Positions 8,747 to 16,982 of a stretch of DNA of 26,640 bases are shown piece after piece. This stretch comes from a virus, in the IMG/VR virus record IMGVR_UViG_3300024518_002419, positions 1 through 26,640 of that record; one strand, written 5' to 3'. Every line of letters begins with the position of its first letter. The first letter of the stretch is position 1. Position numbers and translations under genes: made by a program. Below the pieces are notes generated by a model. It had not been told where the DNA came from and searched no databases. It was given only the letters and a program-made list of their open reading frames with translations.

Positions 8747-10077
8747 CAGTGTGACATCCAGTCACCGCCCGAGCTGTCGGCGGCCTCAATGGCGGGGGGT
8801 TGCTTGCGGTCCCTGAGTCGCTTCTTGTCGCTCACGGCAAAGTAGCGAAACGAGCTCGCGCCGCCCTCGCTCCAATCGTGGTCCGGATCTTGCATCCAGC
8901 GCTGCTCCGTCTCGTCGTACTCTCTATGATAGTGCCAAAGCGCGTTGAGTCCATCCTCGCACTTTTTCTCATCGAAGCATGTGAGCGCGATTTGCGTCTT
9001 TGTGACGTCGATTCCCTCTTTTAGGGAGAGCTTGGGCGCCATGTGAAACTTGATCCCCAATGCCCTCGCCCGCTTGGTCCGTGTCTCGCCTGAGCCGTAC
9101 TCGCGATGGCCAATGTCATGCCCGGCAGTATGAGAGCCGTACACATACGGCTTGTTGAGCACCATTTTGGCGAGCTCGGGAAGTCCGGCGTCGGTAGTCT
9201 CTTCGTAGTCTATTGCGTGGTACTGGCTGCCGTGGCGTTGGATGAACCAGATCCCGTTTTCGTCTCGAATCCCGATGTCCCAGAATGTGTGTACTGGGCG
9301 ATCAGGATCCCATGGGAACTGACCGATCCGATCATCGCGTGTGGCATCCACTAGATACTTGCCGTAGTAACTGCCTTCGTTTGGAGAATCGAACGAGCAG
9401 TAATACTCCTGATCGATGAGCTCGTCCGATACGCCTGCTGCGCGCTCCTCTTCGATATCTTTTTTCGTGAATACGGCGGTATCGTCCACCGTCAGGATTT
9501 CAAAGAACCACTTAGGATTCTTCTTGGCCATGTCGGCCATCTTCTTGCCGTGGTTCGGTCCTCTAGGGGTGTATGGGAATATCGCCCAGCCGCCATTTTC
9601 TCGCAGTATCGGGGCCAGATATTTCCATGAGCTGGGATTCGTTAGCGACCATTCCGAGAACACGATCCCGCGTGTGTTACCGCCGACGAGCGTGTTGAAA
9701 TTGTCTGCCCCACACGCATACCAGTACGAGCCGAACCAGTCTATTCGCATTTCGGAGTTGTTCGTTCCTTGGCGGTACTGCGGCGGGAATGCCTGGTCAA
9801 TCATGCGGCGGCCTTTCTTGTCGATACCATACCAGAGCAGCTTTCGTGCCTGCGTCGCCTTGGGAAACATGTGCAGATACGTGCCGCGCTTTTGCGCAGC
9901 CTCCCCGGCCGTCCAATTTATGGCGGCCGAATCCTTGCCGGCGCGGCGGTGCCATACGATACAAGCCCGCTTCTCCTCGGAGCCACCCGTGTCCATGTAC
10001 TCGAGAAATGGAACCTGGTGCGCCCGCGGTTTCCAGTCATTGGGCAAAGTGAGGAATTTTTGGGCCGGCGCACTCAC
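8746..10077 (-). CDS. Terminase large subunit (packaging ATPase-nuclease)
   Basis: This 443-aa protein carries the expected packaging motor motifs. A Walker A-type WHRRAGKDS lies at residues 42-50 and a Walker B-like GIVFSEW at 137-143. The nuclease domain begins around HTFWDIGIRDENG, with Asp267 as a likely metal ligand. It drives DNA into the prohead through the portal and cuts concatemers. It starts with a GTG overlapping the small-subunit stop by four bases and ends overlapping the portal ATG, so terS-terL-portal form one coupled unit. It is somewhat shorter than P22 gp2 (499 aa), but both ATPase and nuclease parts are present. Confidence 0.9.
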   Translation of the reverse strand: MSAPAQKFLTLPNDWKPRAHQVPFLEYMDTGGSEEKRACIVWHRRAGKDSAAINWTAGEAAQKRGTYLHMFPKATQARKLLWYGIDKKGRRMIDQAFPPQYRQGTNNSEMRIDWFGSYWYACGADNFNTLVGGNTRGIVFSEWSLTNPSSWKYLAPILRENGGWAIFPYTPRGPNHGKKMADMAKKNPKWFFEILTVDDTAVFTKKDIEEERAAGVSDELIDQEYYCSFDSPNEGSYYGKYLVDATRDDRIGQFPWDPDRPVHTFWDIGIRDENGIWFIQRHGSQYHAIDYEETTDAGLPELAKMVLNKPYVYGSHTAGHDIGHREYGSGETRTKRARALGIKFHMAPKLSLKEGIDVTKTQIALTCFDEKKCEDGLNALWHYHREYDETEQRWMQDPDHDWSEGGASSFRYFAVSDKKRLRDRKQPPAIEAADSSGGDWMSH

Positions 10078-10412
10078 TTCTTTGGCTCCGCCTTCTTCTT
10101 GGAGTAATCCATCCGCCTGATCACAAGCGGCGCATCTGCGTCACCGCTGTGCTCGTGGCGGTCCTTTTGCCCTAGTATTTGCTTGCCAAGCCAGACAAGC
10201 ATTGCCGGATTCCCGGCCTTGGCAGCTATCCACTGCATTCTGCGAAGCGAGAACTTAGCATTCTCACGTCCTCGCTCCATCTGTGGCTTGCAGTGGCGTT
10301 GCAGCGACCGTGCAGAGCATTTGAGCATAGCCGCGATCTCGGCGGTGGTTGCCCCTATGCTCGCGAGATTTTCGACGAGCTCCTTATCGCACTTGAACTT
10401 TGGCGTTGCCAC
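10074..10412 (-). CDS. Probable terminase small subunit (HTH protein)
   Basis: This 112-aa protein has a helix-turn-helix-like segment at about residues 14-40 (ENLASIGATTAEIAAMLKCS, then ARSLQRHC). A second conserved stretch follows (RRMQWIAAKAGNPAMLVWLG, near residues 58-77), and the tail is basic (KKKAEPKK). Proteins with this build often precede large terminases and bind the packaging site. It is directly upstream of and coupled to the large subunit. The start is a GTG with only a weak ribosome site, three bases after the preceding stop, so coupling is likely. Annotation as small terminase is by context plus fold pattern. Confidence 0.72.
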   Translation of the reverse strand: MATPKFKCDKELVENLASIGATTAEIAAMLKCSARSLQRHCKPQMERGRENAKFSLRRMQWIAAKAGNPAMLVWLGKQILGQKDRHEHSGDADAPLVIRRMDYSKKKAEPKK

Positions 10413-10414
10413 GG

Positions 10415-10645
10415 CTACGTCGCTTCTTCAAGCGCGCTCACTTTGGCCTGTATCGCCTCGATTGTGACGGCTTTTTGCTCGGCGGGCGGGAATTGATGGT
10501 GAATGCGTTTCCCATCTACTATCACGGTAACCCAATTGAGTCCGCTCACTTCGTCTCTAACGGCCCTGTGTACGCGCACACCGTTCCCAAGCAGCGCTTG
10601 GAGAGAACGCCTTAGCTTGTAGTCAGGGGCGCCTGTGTGGCCCAT
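10415..10645 (-). CDS. Small phage protein, unknown
   Basis: This 76-aa protein starts MGHTGAPDYKLRRSLQALLG and continues with a beta-like segment LNWVTVIVDGKRIHHQF and a C-terminal helix. No motif was recognised. It is coupled to the upstream gene by a TGATG overlap and ends three bases before the small terminase start. Its place in the packaging operon suggests a role in packaging or head-fibre assembly, but nothing in the sequence proves it. Confidence 0.55.
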   Translation of the reverse strand: MGHTGAPDYKLRRSLQALLGNGVRVHRAVRDEVSGLNWVTVIVDGKRIHHQFPPAEQKAVTIEAIQAKVSALEEAT

Positions 10646-10944
10646 CAGTGAGCCACCGGGCTATCGACGATCTCCTGTTGTATGACCACCTCTAGGATCT
10701 CGGCGGATGTGACGGTGGTCACCTTGTGGGAAACGTCGTATAAGCCTGGACTGCCAGTAAGCACGGCTTGCGTTTTCTTCGAGCCAGCAAGGATTGTCTC
10801 GCCCGTGATGGTAAGTCCGGTGGATTTCACCGAGAGAGACGCGGCGGCGATGGTGTCGCCTTTGAGTGCAAACGTCCAATCGACATCACGCACCCGTGTC
10901 TCGTGCTCGAGCATCTTTGGCCAGCAGGCGGGGTAAGTTTCCAT
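10645..10944 (-). CDS. Ig-like fibre-tail adaptor-type protein
   Basis: This 99-aa protein has an N-terminal segment WPKMLEHETRVRDVDWTFAL followed by GDTIAAASLSVKSTGLTITG. It ends in beta strands up to YDVSHKVTTVTSAEILEVVI. The order (aspartate, Trp, GDTI, GL-x-I, then Y-x-V-x-x-x-VTT) resembles small Ig-fold proteins that attach fibres to phage tails, often annotated as fibre-tail adaptor proteins. The assignment is from memory of that pattern. It lies at the downstream end of a run of fibre-like genes, consistent with a connector role. Confidence 0.55.
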   Translation of the reverse strand: METYPACWPKMLEHETRVRDVDWTFALKGDTIAAASLSVKSTGLTITGETILAGSKKTQAVLTGSPGLYDVSHKVTTVTSAEILEVVIQQEIVDSPVAH

Positions 10945-11570
10945 TATCTAAGCGCTCTCACGGTTGTGGTGTCGGCTTTCGCCTTGACGGTTGAGTCATC
11001 GGCTAGCGCGAATACAACTTCGCCAACGAGCTCATCAACGACAAATGTGACGTCAAACGTGGGCGTCCCGATTACTGCTCCAGCGCTAGTGACCAACACA
11101 GAAGCGGGGACAGTTACCGTTATCGTCTCGTTCGCAGTGATGTCATACGCGACCGCCGCGGTCAAGGTGATGGTGACTAGCGTATCACTGGTGCGAACGA
11201 CTGAGCCGACTACCTCCTTGTCGCGCACCTCGTTGTTCCATCCGAGCACCTCGGCTTGCGCGCTATCGAGCCCATCGATAATCGCTTGACGCTCGGCGTC
11301 AAACGTCGCGCCAGCCGCGACCCATGTATCGTTGGTGAGCTCTATGGTTATCTGCTCGCCGCCAGCGACTATCTGGGCCTCGGTGAACCCTCCGGTAATT
11401 GCAGCCGTAGCTGGAGGTGCCGCAAGGGCGATGCCTGAGTAAGCCCAGGCCATCTGGGCGCGTTGAGCCGCCGTATCCGCATCGGACCCGTCCGGCTGGG
11501 GGAAAAGCGCAAGCCACGGATGCAGTAGCCCTGCGGCCGATGAGCGCTTGTCTTGTGTGTCAACGGCCAC
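10944..11570 (-). CDS. Virion-associated protein with Ig-like region
   Basis: At 208 aa, the N-terminus (MAVDTQDKRSSAAGLLHPWL then FPQPDGSD, ending AYSGIAL) resembles a short leader common in phage genes of the fibre/decoration group. Residues 60-190 are alternating Thr/Val strands (VGSVVRTSDTLVTITLTAA, ITVTVPASVLVTSAG) typical of Ig-like or bacterial surface-type domains. No catalytic motif was seen. It begins at a GTG directly after the stop of the fibre-like gene upstream and shares one base with the next gene. A structural or carbohydrate-contact role is inferred. Confidence 0.55.
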   Translation of the reverse strand: MAVDTQDKRSSAAGLLHPWLALFPQPDGSDADTAAQRAQMAWAYSGIALAAPPATAAITGGFTEAQIVAGGEQITIELTNDTWVAAGATFDAERQAIIDGLDSAQAEVLGWNNEVRDKEVVGSVVRTSDTLVTITLTAAVAYDITANETITVTVPASVLVTSAGAVIGTPTFDVTFVVDELVGEVVFALADDSTVKAKADTTTVRALR

Positions 11571-12758
11571 TTATGGCCCCGTCGCGATTTCACCCCGGGT
11601 GAATGTGGTGGCGTCGTCAGAGATTGTGGATTTATGGTCCACCACCGCCCCAGCGTCGTCATAAACCGATATCTGTGTGGCGGTAGTCTCGATCTTGTTG
11701 CGCAGGAACTTGTATAAATAGTCGACCTTGGTCGCCATATCCGGGTTGACCGGTGGTGCGCCTTGAGCGGGCTCACCCCGGGCGTTGTCAAGAAGCGCCA
11801 AAATCGAATCAGCAACAGCGTCGGTCAGCTCAAGCTGGCCAATGATGTCGTCAGTAATCAACTCATTGGTATCAGCAAAAATATCAGACAGATGCTTACC
11901 TGCGCTGTCGGCAGTTAAATGGCCTGCGATCAGCTCATCCCAGATCAGATCCACCGCTGCGGCTGTCAACGTCATTGCATCACCGGCTTTGCTCGGCGCA
12001 TATAGCCCTTGTGCTGTGGCTAGCGTGACGCCATCGGTGCCTGTGAGGATGTCCAAATCCGCCTGCGCGGTAGCAATTAACCCAGGGACGTTATCGACTT
12101 GCAATTCGTTGGTGTCAGCTTCAATCGCATCGATACTCGCTTGTGTCGCCGTTAGCAGGTTGACGCCGCTCACACCGGTGATGATATCAAGATCTGCTTG
12201 CGCAGTTGCGATCAGCCCTGGCACGTTATCGACCTGTAGCTCGTTGGTGTCCGCGACGATAAGGACCGTTTCCGCCTTCAAAGCGATAATGTCCGCCGCA
12301 ATATCAACCCCGGCGGCATTGGTGATTACAGCCGCAGTTATCGCCGCTATCTCTGTATCCAAGAAATCATCGACCGTATCGATCAGAGTCTTTAGTGCCG
12401 AAAGACCATCGGTTGCGTTGGCCAGGTCTTTGGCTGCCGCGCTCTTATCGAGCGTGAACGTACCGACCACCTCACCTATTACCGAAGTCCCTCCAACTGT
12501 CCCCGCGTCCATGACAGCCGCGTAGCTCCCGCCTGCGTTGAATCCCGAGGCGGCGGTAGCGGTTATCGTAATCACGTTGAACCCGGCGTGCCCATTGAGG
12601 CTAGCCGTCAACGTTTCAGCGGTCACGATTGGGGTGGCAGTCGCGTCCTCGTAAATGTCCACCACTCCAGAAACCAAGGCAGTCGGCACGCCATCTGAGA
12701 ATTGCCGAGTAGTGAAATACAGATACACAGTATCTTCTAGTTGCCAGTCAGCACTCAC
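11571..12758 (-). CDS. Fibre-like protein with 45-aa internal repeat
   Basis: This 395-aa protein begins with a beta-rich domain (about residues 1-105). It is followed by a long Ala/Asp/Leu/Ile-rich helical region with repeated DTNELQVDNVPGLIATAQAD segments spaced exactly 45 residues apart. The C-terminal part contains KVDYLYKFLRNKIETTAT and a short beta domain with TFTRGEIATGP. Such long low-complexity heptad-like repeats followed by a small beta tip are common in phage fibre or tip proteins. It starts with a GTG overlapping the upstream LamG-type gene by four bases. Fibre function is inferred from composition and neighbours. Confidence 0.6.
   Translation of the reverse strand: MSADWQLEDTVYLYFTTRQFSDGVPTALVSGVVDIYEDATATPIVTAETLTASLNGHAGFNVITITATAASGFNAGGSYAAVMDAGTVGGTSVIGEVVGTFTLDKSAAAKDLANATDGLSALKTLIDTVDDFLDTEIAAITAAVITNAAGVDIAADIIALKAETVLIVADTNELQVDNVPGLIATAQADLDIITGVSGVNLLTATQASIDAIEADTNELQVDNVPGLIATAQADLDILTGTDGVTLATAQGLYAPSKAGDAMTLTAAAVDLIWDELIAGHLTADSAGKHLSDIFADTNELITDDIIGQLELTDAVADSILALLDNARGEPAQGAPPVNPDMATKVDYLYKFLRNKIETTATQISVYDDAGAVVDHKSTISDDATTFTRGEIATGP
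12049..12255 (-). repeat. 135-bp spaced coding repeat (45-aa period) in fibre-like gene
   Basis: Two copies of a segment encoding DTNELQVDNVPGLIATAQAD plus flanks lie 135 bp apart. The protein copies are almost identical, but the codons differ at many third positions. The duplication is therefore old and kept at protein level rather than a recent slip. Confidence 0.7.
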
Positions 12759-13651
12759 GCCGCCAATCCTCCGCCTTGCCCTGCGATTCCACCTTTACCC
12801 ACAAGCCCGCCACCGCCAACAAGGCTGGACATGACTCGCCCGCCAGCCGGCGCTGCTTGCTCGATCACACCAGATGTCACGATCCATCGCCGCAACATCC
12901 CAGGATAACCGCGCTGACTTAGCTCGATGTATTCCTGAAATTCCGTCTCAGTCCAGACAGCACCCCGCATGCACCGGAAATCATCTATCTCGCCATCGAA
13001 AAATACAGGTGAAGCACGGTTATCTTTACCAACCTTAAAGCCGAGCGTAGGGTGATTCATCTGACCAAGAGGGGTTGTATCAGTGGTTTTGGTTGTGTTG
13101 ACGTCCACGCCATCGATATACAGCAGCAGCGTACCCGCGTCCCAAGTCATGCCGACATGACGCCAAAGCCCGTTGTTGAAAGTCACACCGGTTCGATAAT
13201 CCTTGCGACCCCCTGCGGTTGTATCAACCCATTGCCTAAGCTTTCCGCCTGTGTAAAGTTCTAAGGCTAGCGCACTTTTACTTACAATCTCAAAATCCCC
13301 AAACAACATACCGCGCCCGGTTGACGTGGTACGCACCCAGCAGCAATACGTGAACGAATCAGCCGCATCGAACGCAAACGGCCCGCCATAATCGTAGCTG
13401 GCAAAATCATTCGAGCCGTCATAACGCAGACTGCCCCAGCGCTCACGAGTGTTGGTTTCCCAGGACAGAGAGCGAGACATGAGGCTATCGAGAGTGAGGT
13501 CTCTACGCTTGGCCAGATCCTTCAGTACATCACCACCCTGGAAATGCGGCACGGTTAAAAGCCACGCCACGCAATCCCGGTTAAGGTGATGCGTCCAGTC
13601 GATTGGGTTCTGCCAATCAACGGACAGGTATGAGCGTTCGAACGGTCCCAT
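12755..13651 (-). CDS. LamG/concanavalin-like domain virion protein
   Basis: This 298-aa protein has a lectin-type beta sandwich at about residues 75-230, seen in SLRYDGSNDFASYD, FTYCCWVRTTSTGRGMLFGD, GLWRHVGMTWDAGTLLLYID and FFDGEIDDFRCM. This order matches LamG/concanavalin A-like domains, which bind sugars or surface proteins. The N-terminal 70 residues are a separate charged segment, and the last 35 are Gly-rich (LVGGGGLVGKGGIAGQGGG). Its place among fibre-like genes suggests host-surface contact or decoration of the virion. The fold call is good; ligand and location are inferred. Confidence 0.7.
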   Translation of the reverse strand: MGPFERSYLSVDWQNPIDWTHHLNRDCVAWLLTVPHFQGGDVLKDLAKRRDLTLDSLMSRSLSWETNTRERWGSLRYDGSNDFASYDYGGPFAFDAADSFTYCCWVRTTSTGRGMLFGDFEIVSKSALALELYTGGKLRQWVDTTAGGRKDYRTGVTFNNGLWRHVGMTWDAGTLLLYIDGVDVNTTKTTDTTPLGQMNHPTLGFKVGKDNRASPVFFDGEIDDFRCMRGAVWTETEFQEYIELSQRGYPGMLRRWIVTSGVIEQAAPAGGRVMSSLVGGGGLVGKGGIAGQGGGLAA

Positions 13652-14223
13652 TAGTCGATAATCACGTTTGTGATCGGCTCAAGAACGAAGTGTGTTTCAA
13701 CGTCATCGCTGTGAAACCCAGCACCACTCTCATTCTTGACGATTAGAATCCCATAGCGCGTGGGTGGAACATAGATTCCAATGAATCCGGTTTGAACTGC
13801 CGTGGTAATGTCATTCGAGCAGATGAAATTCCCAATTTTCACACAAAGCTTTACCAGTTCACTCAGTGTGCCTATACCTGACGGTGCCGCTGCATCTACT
13901 CCGTCTATGTTCTGGGGGTTGCCATTGGCGGCAGTAGAGATAGGGCTCGGCGCAATATAGAATTCAACTACCTCCCCAATGGTCGGAGTAGCTGCAAATT
14001 CAATCGAACCCATCAGTGCATAGGCCGCAGCTCTTGATGCCCCAAGGTCAAACTTAGCGCTTTCCCTGGCCGCAGCATCAGCAAGCGAAGCCGTGGCTAT
14101 CTGGACATCGGTGCCGGCTACCTCTAGGCTTGTCTTGGCAGCACCACCAACAAAATCTCCAGCATGGTCGCCAAAGACGAGTTGCGTACCGACCTGCAAT
14201 ACTTGAGTATCTGGGAGTGCCAT
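13651..14223 (-). CDS. Virion-region protein, unknown, beta-rich
   Basis: This 190-aa protein begins MALPDTQVLQVGTQLVFGDH and is largely beta-strand and Ala/Thr-rich, including RAAAYALMGSIEFAATPTIG and GFIGIYVPPTRYGILIVKNE. No known motif was recognised. One-base overlaps with both neighbours tie it to the fibre-like gene run. The composition suits a structural subunit, for example a trimeric tip or decoration protein, but this is inference only. Confidence 0.5.
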   Translation of the reverse strand: MALPDTQVLQVGTQLVFGDHAGDFVGGAAKTSLEVAGTDVQIATASLADAAARESAKFDLGASRAAAYALMGSIEFAATPTIGEVVEFYIAPSPISTAANGNPQNIDGVDAAAPSGIGTLSELVKLCVKIGNFICSNDITTAVQTGFIGIYVPPTRYGILIVKNESGAGFHSDDVETHFVLEPITNVIID

Positions 14224-14747
14224 TAGCTTCGAGCCTCCAAAATGTGCCCGGGCTTAACGAACCCTATCGACTCCTGAAGCGCAATAGACGTCAGTCCCTC
14301 GCTAAATCCCCCGAGCGTGGCCTTGATGCCCCCGTCGATACAGTTGCACCCGCTACCAAGCGCCAGGTCATCGAAAATGCGAGACCACTTTGTGTCCGTG
14401 ACCGGGATAGTGATTGCGCCTTTGCTCTCGTCGAGCGCAGCAATAAATGTACGGGCAGATGTCACATGGTCATCCGTCAATGTCACCGCTGACCCGCCAC
14501 CACCGAAAGGCACACTACTCCCCACATCCCGAGAAGCGACATAGGCGATAGCGCCATAAACCGGCCGAGTGCGAAACTTCTCGGTGTAGCAAAAATTCCG
14601 CATAGCCTCGACGTCCGGCAGTTGGGAATTGTCCGCGATGTTGAGCGCGTTGAACTCTGCTGCCGCCAATTTTGCGTCAGGGGCATAGGTGCCAGTTACC
14701 GGATGGTGGAGCAGCAACTGCGCAATGATTTTATCGATATCTGCCAC
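14223..14747 (-). CDS. Virion-region protein, unknown
   Basis: This 174-aa protein starts MADIDKIIAQLLLHHPVTG. An Ala/Asn-rich helical part (about 25-65, LAAAEFNALNIADNSQLPDV) is followed by a more mixed C-terminal half that contains GSGCNCIDGGIK. I recall similarly sized phage proteins with an LNA-x-NI segment in tail or fibre clusters, of unknown role. It shares its first and last bases with adjacent reading frames and belongs to the same coupled run. Confidence 0.5.
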   Translation of the reverse strand: MADIDKIIAQLLLHHPVTGTYAPDAKLAAAEFNALNIADNSQLPDVEAMRNFCYTEKFRTRPVYGAIAYVASRDVGSSVPFGGGGSAVTLTDDHVTSARTFIAALDESKGAITIPVTDTKWSRIFDDLALGSGCNCIDGGIKATLGGFSEGLTSIALQESIGFVKPGHILEARS

Positions 14748-16139
14748 TTACTTAAGCCTCCAAATAGATATCACGGGCGGTTGGTCATACTTGCGGTCGA
14801 AGTTCGACTTCGCGTGAATCAGATACAACAACCCGTCACGGTACATCCCACCGAGCGGCATGCGAGCGCGGACGGTGCCTAACTTGCCCTCGAACTCCAG
14901 CCCCGGATGAAATTCGCCATGCGAGGCGACCGGGACCGCGTTCGCCGCAATCTCTCCGCGCATTGCTCGGCGGATGTCGGCAAGCTTGAACGACCAGAAC
15001 CACATGCTTGTGGGACCTGTCGAGACGTACCCGGGCGGTAAACGACCACCGGTCCGGTCCTCATATTTCAGACGCAATCGTTCCTTACGCTCAGGGTCGG
15101 TGATCTTATTGGTAGTCCACCATCGGTAAATGATTGCGTCGTCGCCGTATCCGGTGTGACTGCCCACCACCATGTACGTGTCGTCAACGATAAAGCCGAC
15201 CGCGCCGTGGCTCATGTGGTTCCATAAGTCATTCGTACCAGCCTGGTTGTACGCATCCCCGAACGTGCGCTGGAACGGGCTAGACATCAGCCTTCGCGCC
15301 GGCGCCGGCTCACCTGTATCGAGGTCGGTCGGGTCGATAGACCATGCGCTCGGTCCCCAGGAGAAACGGCTCACAATCGGCTGGCTCGATGTGCCACCCA
15401 AGAGCATCGGGCCAAACTCTTCTTGCAGCGCAAGCGGAACTTCGACCACCCAGCTATGAGCTCGGTCCTTGCTCGCTACGTCAGAGAAGTGGCGGAACTC
15501 CAGCGTCTCAGCGTCGAATGTTGCCACGTTGTCGACGTGGCTAAGCTCCCCACCACCGTCGTACCAGCCTCGGATGTGGGCGTGGATGTGGTCGCCGTGC
15601 GCGAATACGAAGCCAACACGATTCCCGCTACCTCCCGGCGTGGGCTTATGAGCGCCGCCTTTGGCTCCTGCATAACGAGCCACGGGCATATCGACGACAA
15701 CCTTTGAACCATTCTCGGTCACACCGGGCCAGGTGAATTTTCCGATCCCCGTGCCTGCGCCAGTGAGGTAGAGCGTATCCCCCACAACATCCATGCCACC
15801 CTGCGGCTCGGCATATTTTCCGCCTGGCCATCTATCCTTGCCGTTTTCATCCCGCCCGCCCCACGGAGGTGTGGCAATGGCTACGCCGCCCGCATATTCA
15901 AAATCGGCGGCAGTGACCACATCACCAGAAGGTTCCTCCGGTGGTAGCGGCGGTGCTGGCCCGACAATCGGGGGAGGAGGGTCGGGCACTACCACCACCG
16001 GAGGAATTGGGGACGCATGCAGCAATTGCAACGCATCCACCTCGGATTCGAGCGCCTCGATGCGCTCGGCTACAGGATCATGCGCCCATGTGACTGTGGA
16101 CAGTAGTGCTAAAACCAATGTCATCGCCAAACGGTTCAT
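14748..16139 (-). CDS. Secreted (Sec signal) stalked protein, propeller-like, unknown
   Basis: This 464-aa protein begins with a clear Sec-type signal peptide: MNRLAM, a hydrophobic core TLVLALLSTVTW, and probable cleavage after Ala19. Residues 22-42 form a heptad coiled coil (AERIEALESEVDALQLL). Residues 44-70 are Pro-rich (a stalk), and the remaining 390 residues are a beta-rich domain with recurring Trp/Gly turns and a GGMYRDGLLYLIHAK strand near the end. The frame runs on upstream, but I chose the ATG at 16139 because GGAG lies eight bases before it and it overlaps the preceding stop (ATGA). A signal peptide is unusual for a virion protein, so the product is probably exported from the infected cell or placed in the periplasm. 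No enzyme motif was seen. Confidence 0.65.
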   Translation of the reverse strand: MNRLAMTLVLALLSTVTWAHDPVAERIEALESEVDALQLLHASPIPPVVVVPDPPPPIVGPAPPLPPEEPSGDVVTAADFEYAGGVAIATPPWGGRDENGKDRWPGGKYAEPQGGMDVVGDTLYLTGAGTGIGKFTWPGVTENGSKVVVDMPVARYAGAKGGAHKPTPGGSGNRVGFVFAHGDHIHAHIRGWYDGGGELSHVDNVATFDAETLEFRHFSDVASKDRAHSWVVEVPLALQEEFGPMLLGGTSSQPIVSRFSWGPSAWSIDPTDLDTGEPAPARRLMSSPFQRTFGDAYNQAGTNDLWNHMSHGAVGFIVDDTYMVVGSHTGYGDDAIIYRWWTTNKITDPERKERLRLKYEDRTGGRLPPGYVSTGPTSMWFWSFKLADIRRAMRGEIAANAVPVASHGEFHPGLEFEGKLGTVRARMPLGGMYRDGLLYLIHAKSNFDRKYDQPPVISIWRLK

Positions 16140-16549
16140 CGGTACCACTCCAAAAGCATAAACGTCGCAGCGAATAGCCCACCCAGAATCGCGAGCATCC
16201 CCACCCACGGCATGACCTCATCACGCGCCCGACGATACGCAGAGCACGCTTTCAAGCACCCCGCAACCACCGCGAGCTGGAGCGCAGTTGCAACGATGGA
16301 TCCCGTCATCGAGTTGTACCACTCATGAGGGACAACACCAGCACGACGCAACACGTAAAACGCGGACATAGCGAGAAGGGCCACCAGAAAAACCAGCAGC
16401 GCGGACGGGAATGAGCCCCAGGGCATTGAGCGTCGCAGCTCGCGGGTACGCAGCCACCACGGAGCATAGAGATACAGGGCAGATAGCAGCGCCGCGCCAG
16501 AGGTAACCAGTCCAGCAGCCACCAAATGTGAGCCGATATCACTTCCCAT
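16136..16549 (-). CDS. Four-helix membrane protein, holin-like candidate
   Basis: This 137-aa protein has four hydrophobic helices at about residues 9-29, 47-67, 82-101 and 113-133, joined by short Arg-rich loops (RTRELRRS, YRRARDE). No known family was recognised. Small polytopic membrane proteins next to a one-TM protein and upstream of a secreted protein fit a lysis or envelope-modifying cassette, so holin is one possibility. Holins usually have one to three helices, though four occur. It overlaps the 54-aa gene upstream by 11 bases and the secreted-protein gene downstream by four. Confidence 0.55.
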   Translation of the reverse strand: MGSDIGSHLVAAGLVTSGAALLSALYLYAPWWLRTRELRRSMPWGSFPSALLVFLVALLAMSAFYVLRRAGVVPHEWYNSMTGSIVATALQLAVVAGCLKACSAYRRARDEVMPWVGMLAILGGLFAATFMLLEWYR

Positions 16550-16703
16550 TTCGCTTAATCGCTCTCGCGCTCTCCATCAGCCCGTCAAACGCCTCGAGTA
16601 TCTCTCTGTCGCGGTCCTCGCTTCGACGGGCGAATGCCACCCGCGAGCCCCGGCCCTTGCGCCGGTCTAGTAGCGGTAGCACCCGCCTACACCAGCCGAT
16701 CAC
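16539..16703 (-). CDS. Small basic ORF (54 aa) coupled between membrane genes
   Basis: This short gene starts at a GTG that overlaps the stop of the one-TM gene (GTGA), with AAGGA six bases before it. The product is strongly basic at the N-terminus (RRVLPLLDRRKGRGSRVAF) and helical at the C-terminus (DREILEAFDGLMESARAI). No family was recognised. The same frame could be read from a GTG at 16925, but that longer version would cover the one-TM gene and has an implausible N-terminus, so the coupled start is preferred. Confidence 0.45.
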   Translation of the reverse strand: MIGWCRRVLPLLDRRKGRGSRVAFARRSEDRDREILEAFDGLMESARAIKRNGK

Positions 16704-16918
16704 CGCCGTTCCTTCGTCACACTGTCGAGCGACTCTTTCAGGGTTTTCAGGGCATGAATTAGCCGCTCCTTCAACACCGCGTCCTGGATGTCGCGCTGAT
16801 GCGTGTGCATCGCGATCCGGTATATCCACCATGCCTCGACCACCACGCACCACCCGAGCAGAGCGATTAGCAGTAAGGGATATCCGCCGAGCTCCCATGC
16901 GCGTGTTAGCGACTCCAC
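16700..16918 (-). CDS. One-TM small membrane protein (72 aa)
   Basis: The start is a GTG at 16918. A single hydrophobic helix spans about residues 12-35 (GYPLLLIALLGWCVVVEAWW), followed by a long amphipathic cytoplasmic-type helix (LKERLIHALKTLKESLDSVT). This one-TM plus coil layout recalls inner-membrane spanins or holin partners, but without family-level similarity I leave it as unknown. It opens the three-gene membrane cassette. The ribosome site is weak. Confidence 0.55.
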   Translation of the reverse strand: MESLTRAWELGGYPLLLIALLGWCVVVEAWWIYRIAMHTHQRDIQDAVLKERLIHALKTLKESLDSVTKERR

Positions 16919-16982
16919 GACTCACGATTCATGCAATCTATCCGAGTGCTATGTCTGCTCTCAGGGTAGACGATTATCGGAG

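Noticed and set aside
11785-12525. Plus-strand ORF of 246 aa
   Set aside because: It is antisense to the repeat-bearing fibre-like gene; low-complexity Ala/Ser/Val sequence reflects the opposite strand.
16539-16925. 128-aa frame covering the one-TM gene
   Set aside because: Its first 74 residues are Arg/Gly-rich noise over the one-TM gene; only the part from the coupled GTG at 16703 has a ribosome site.
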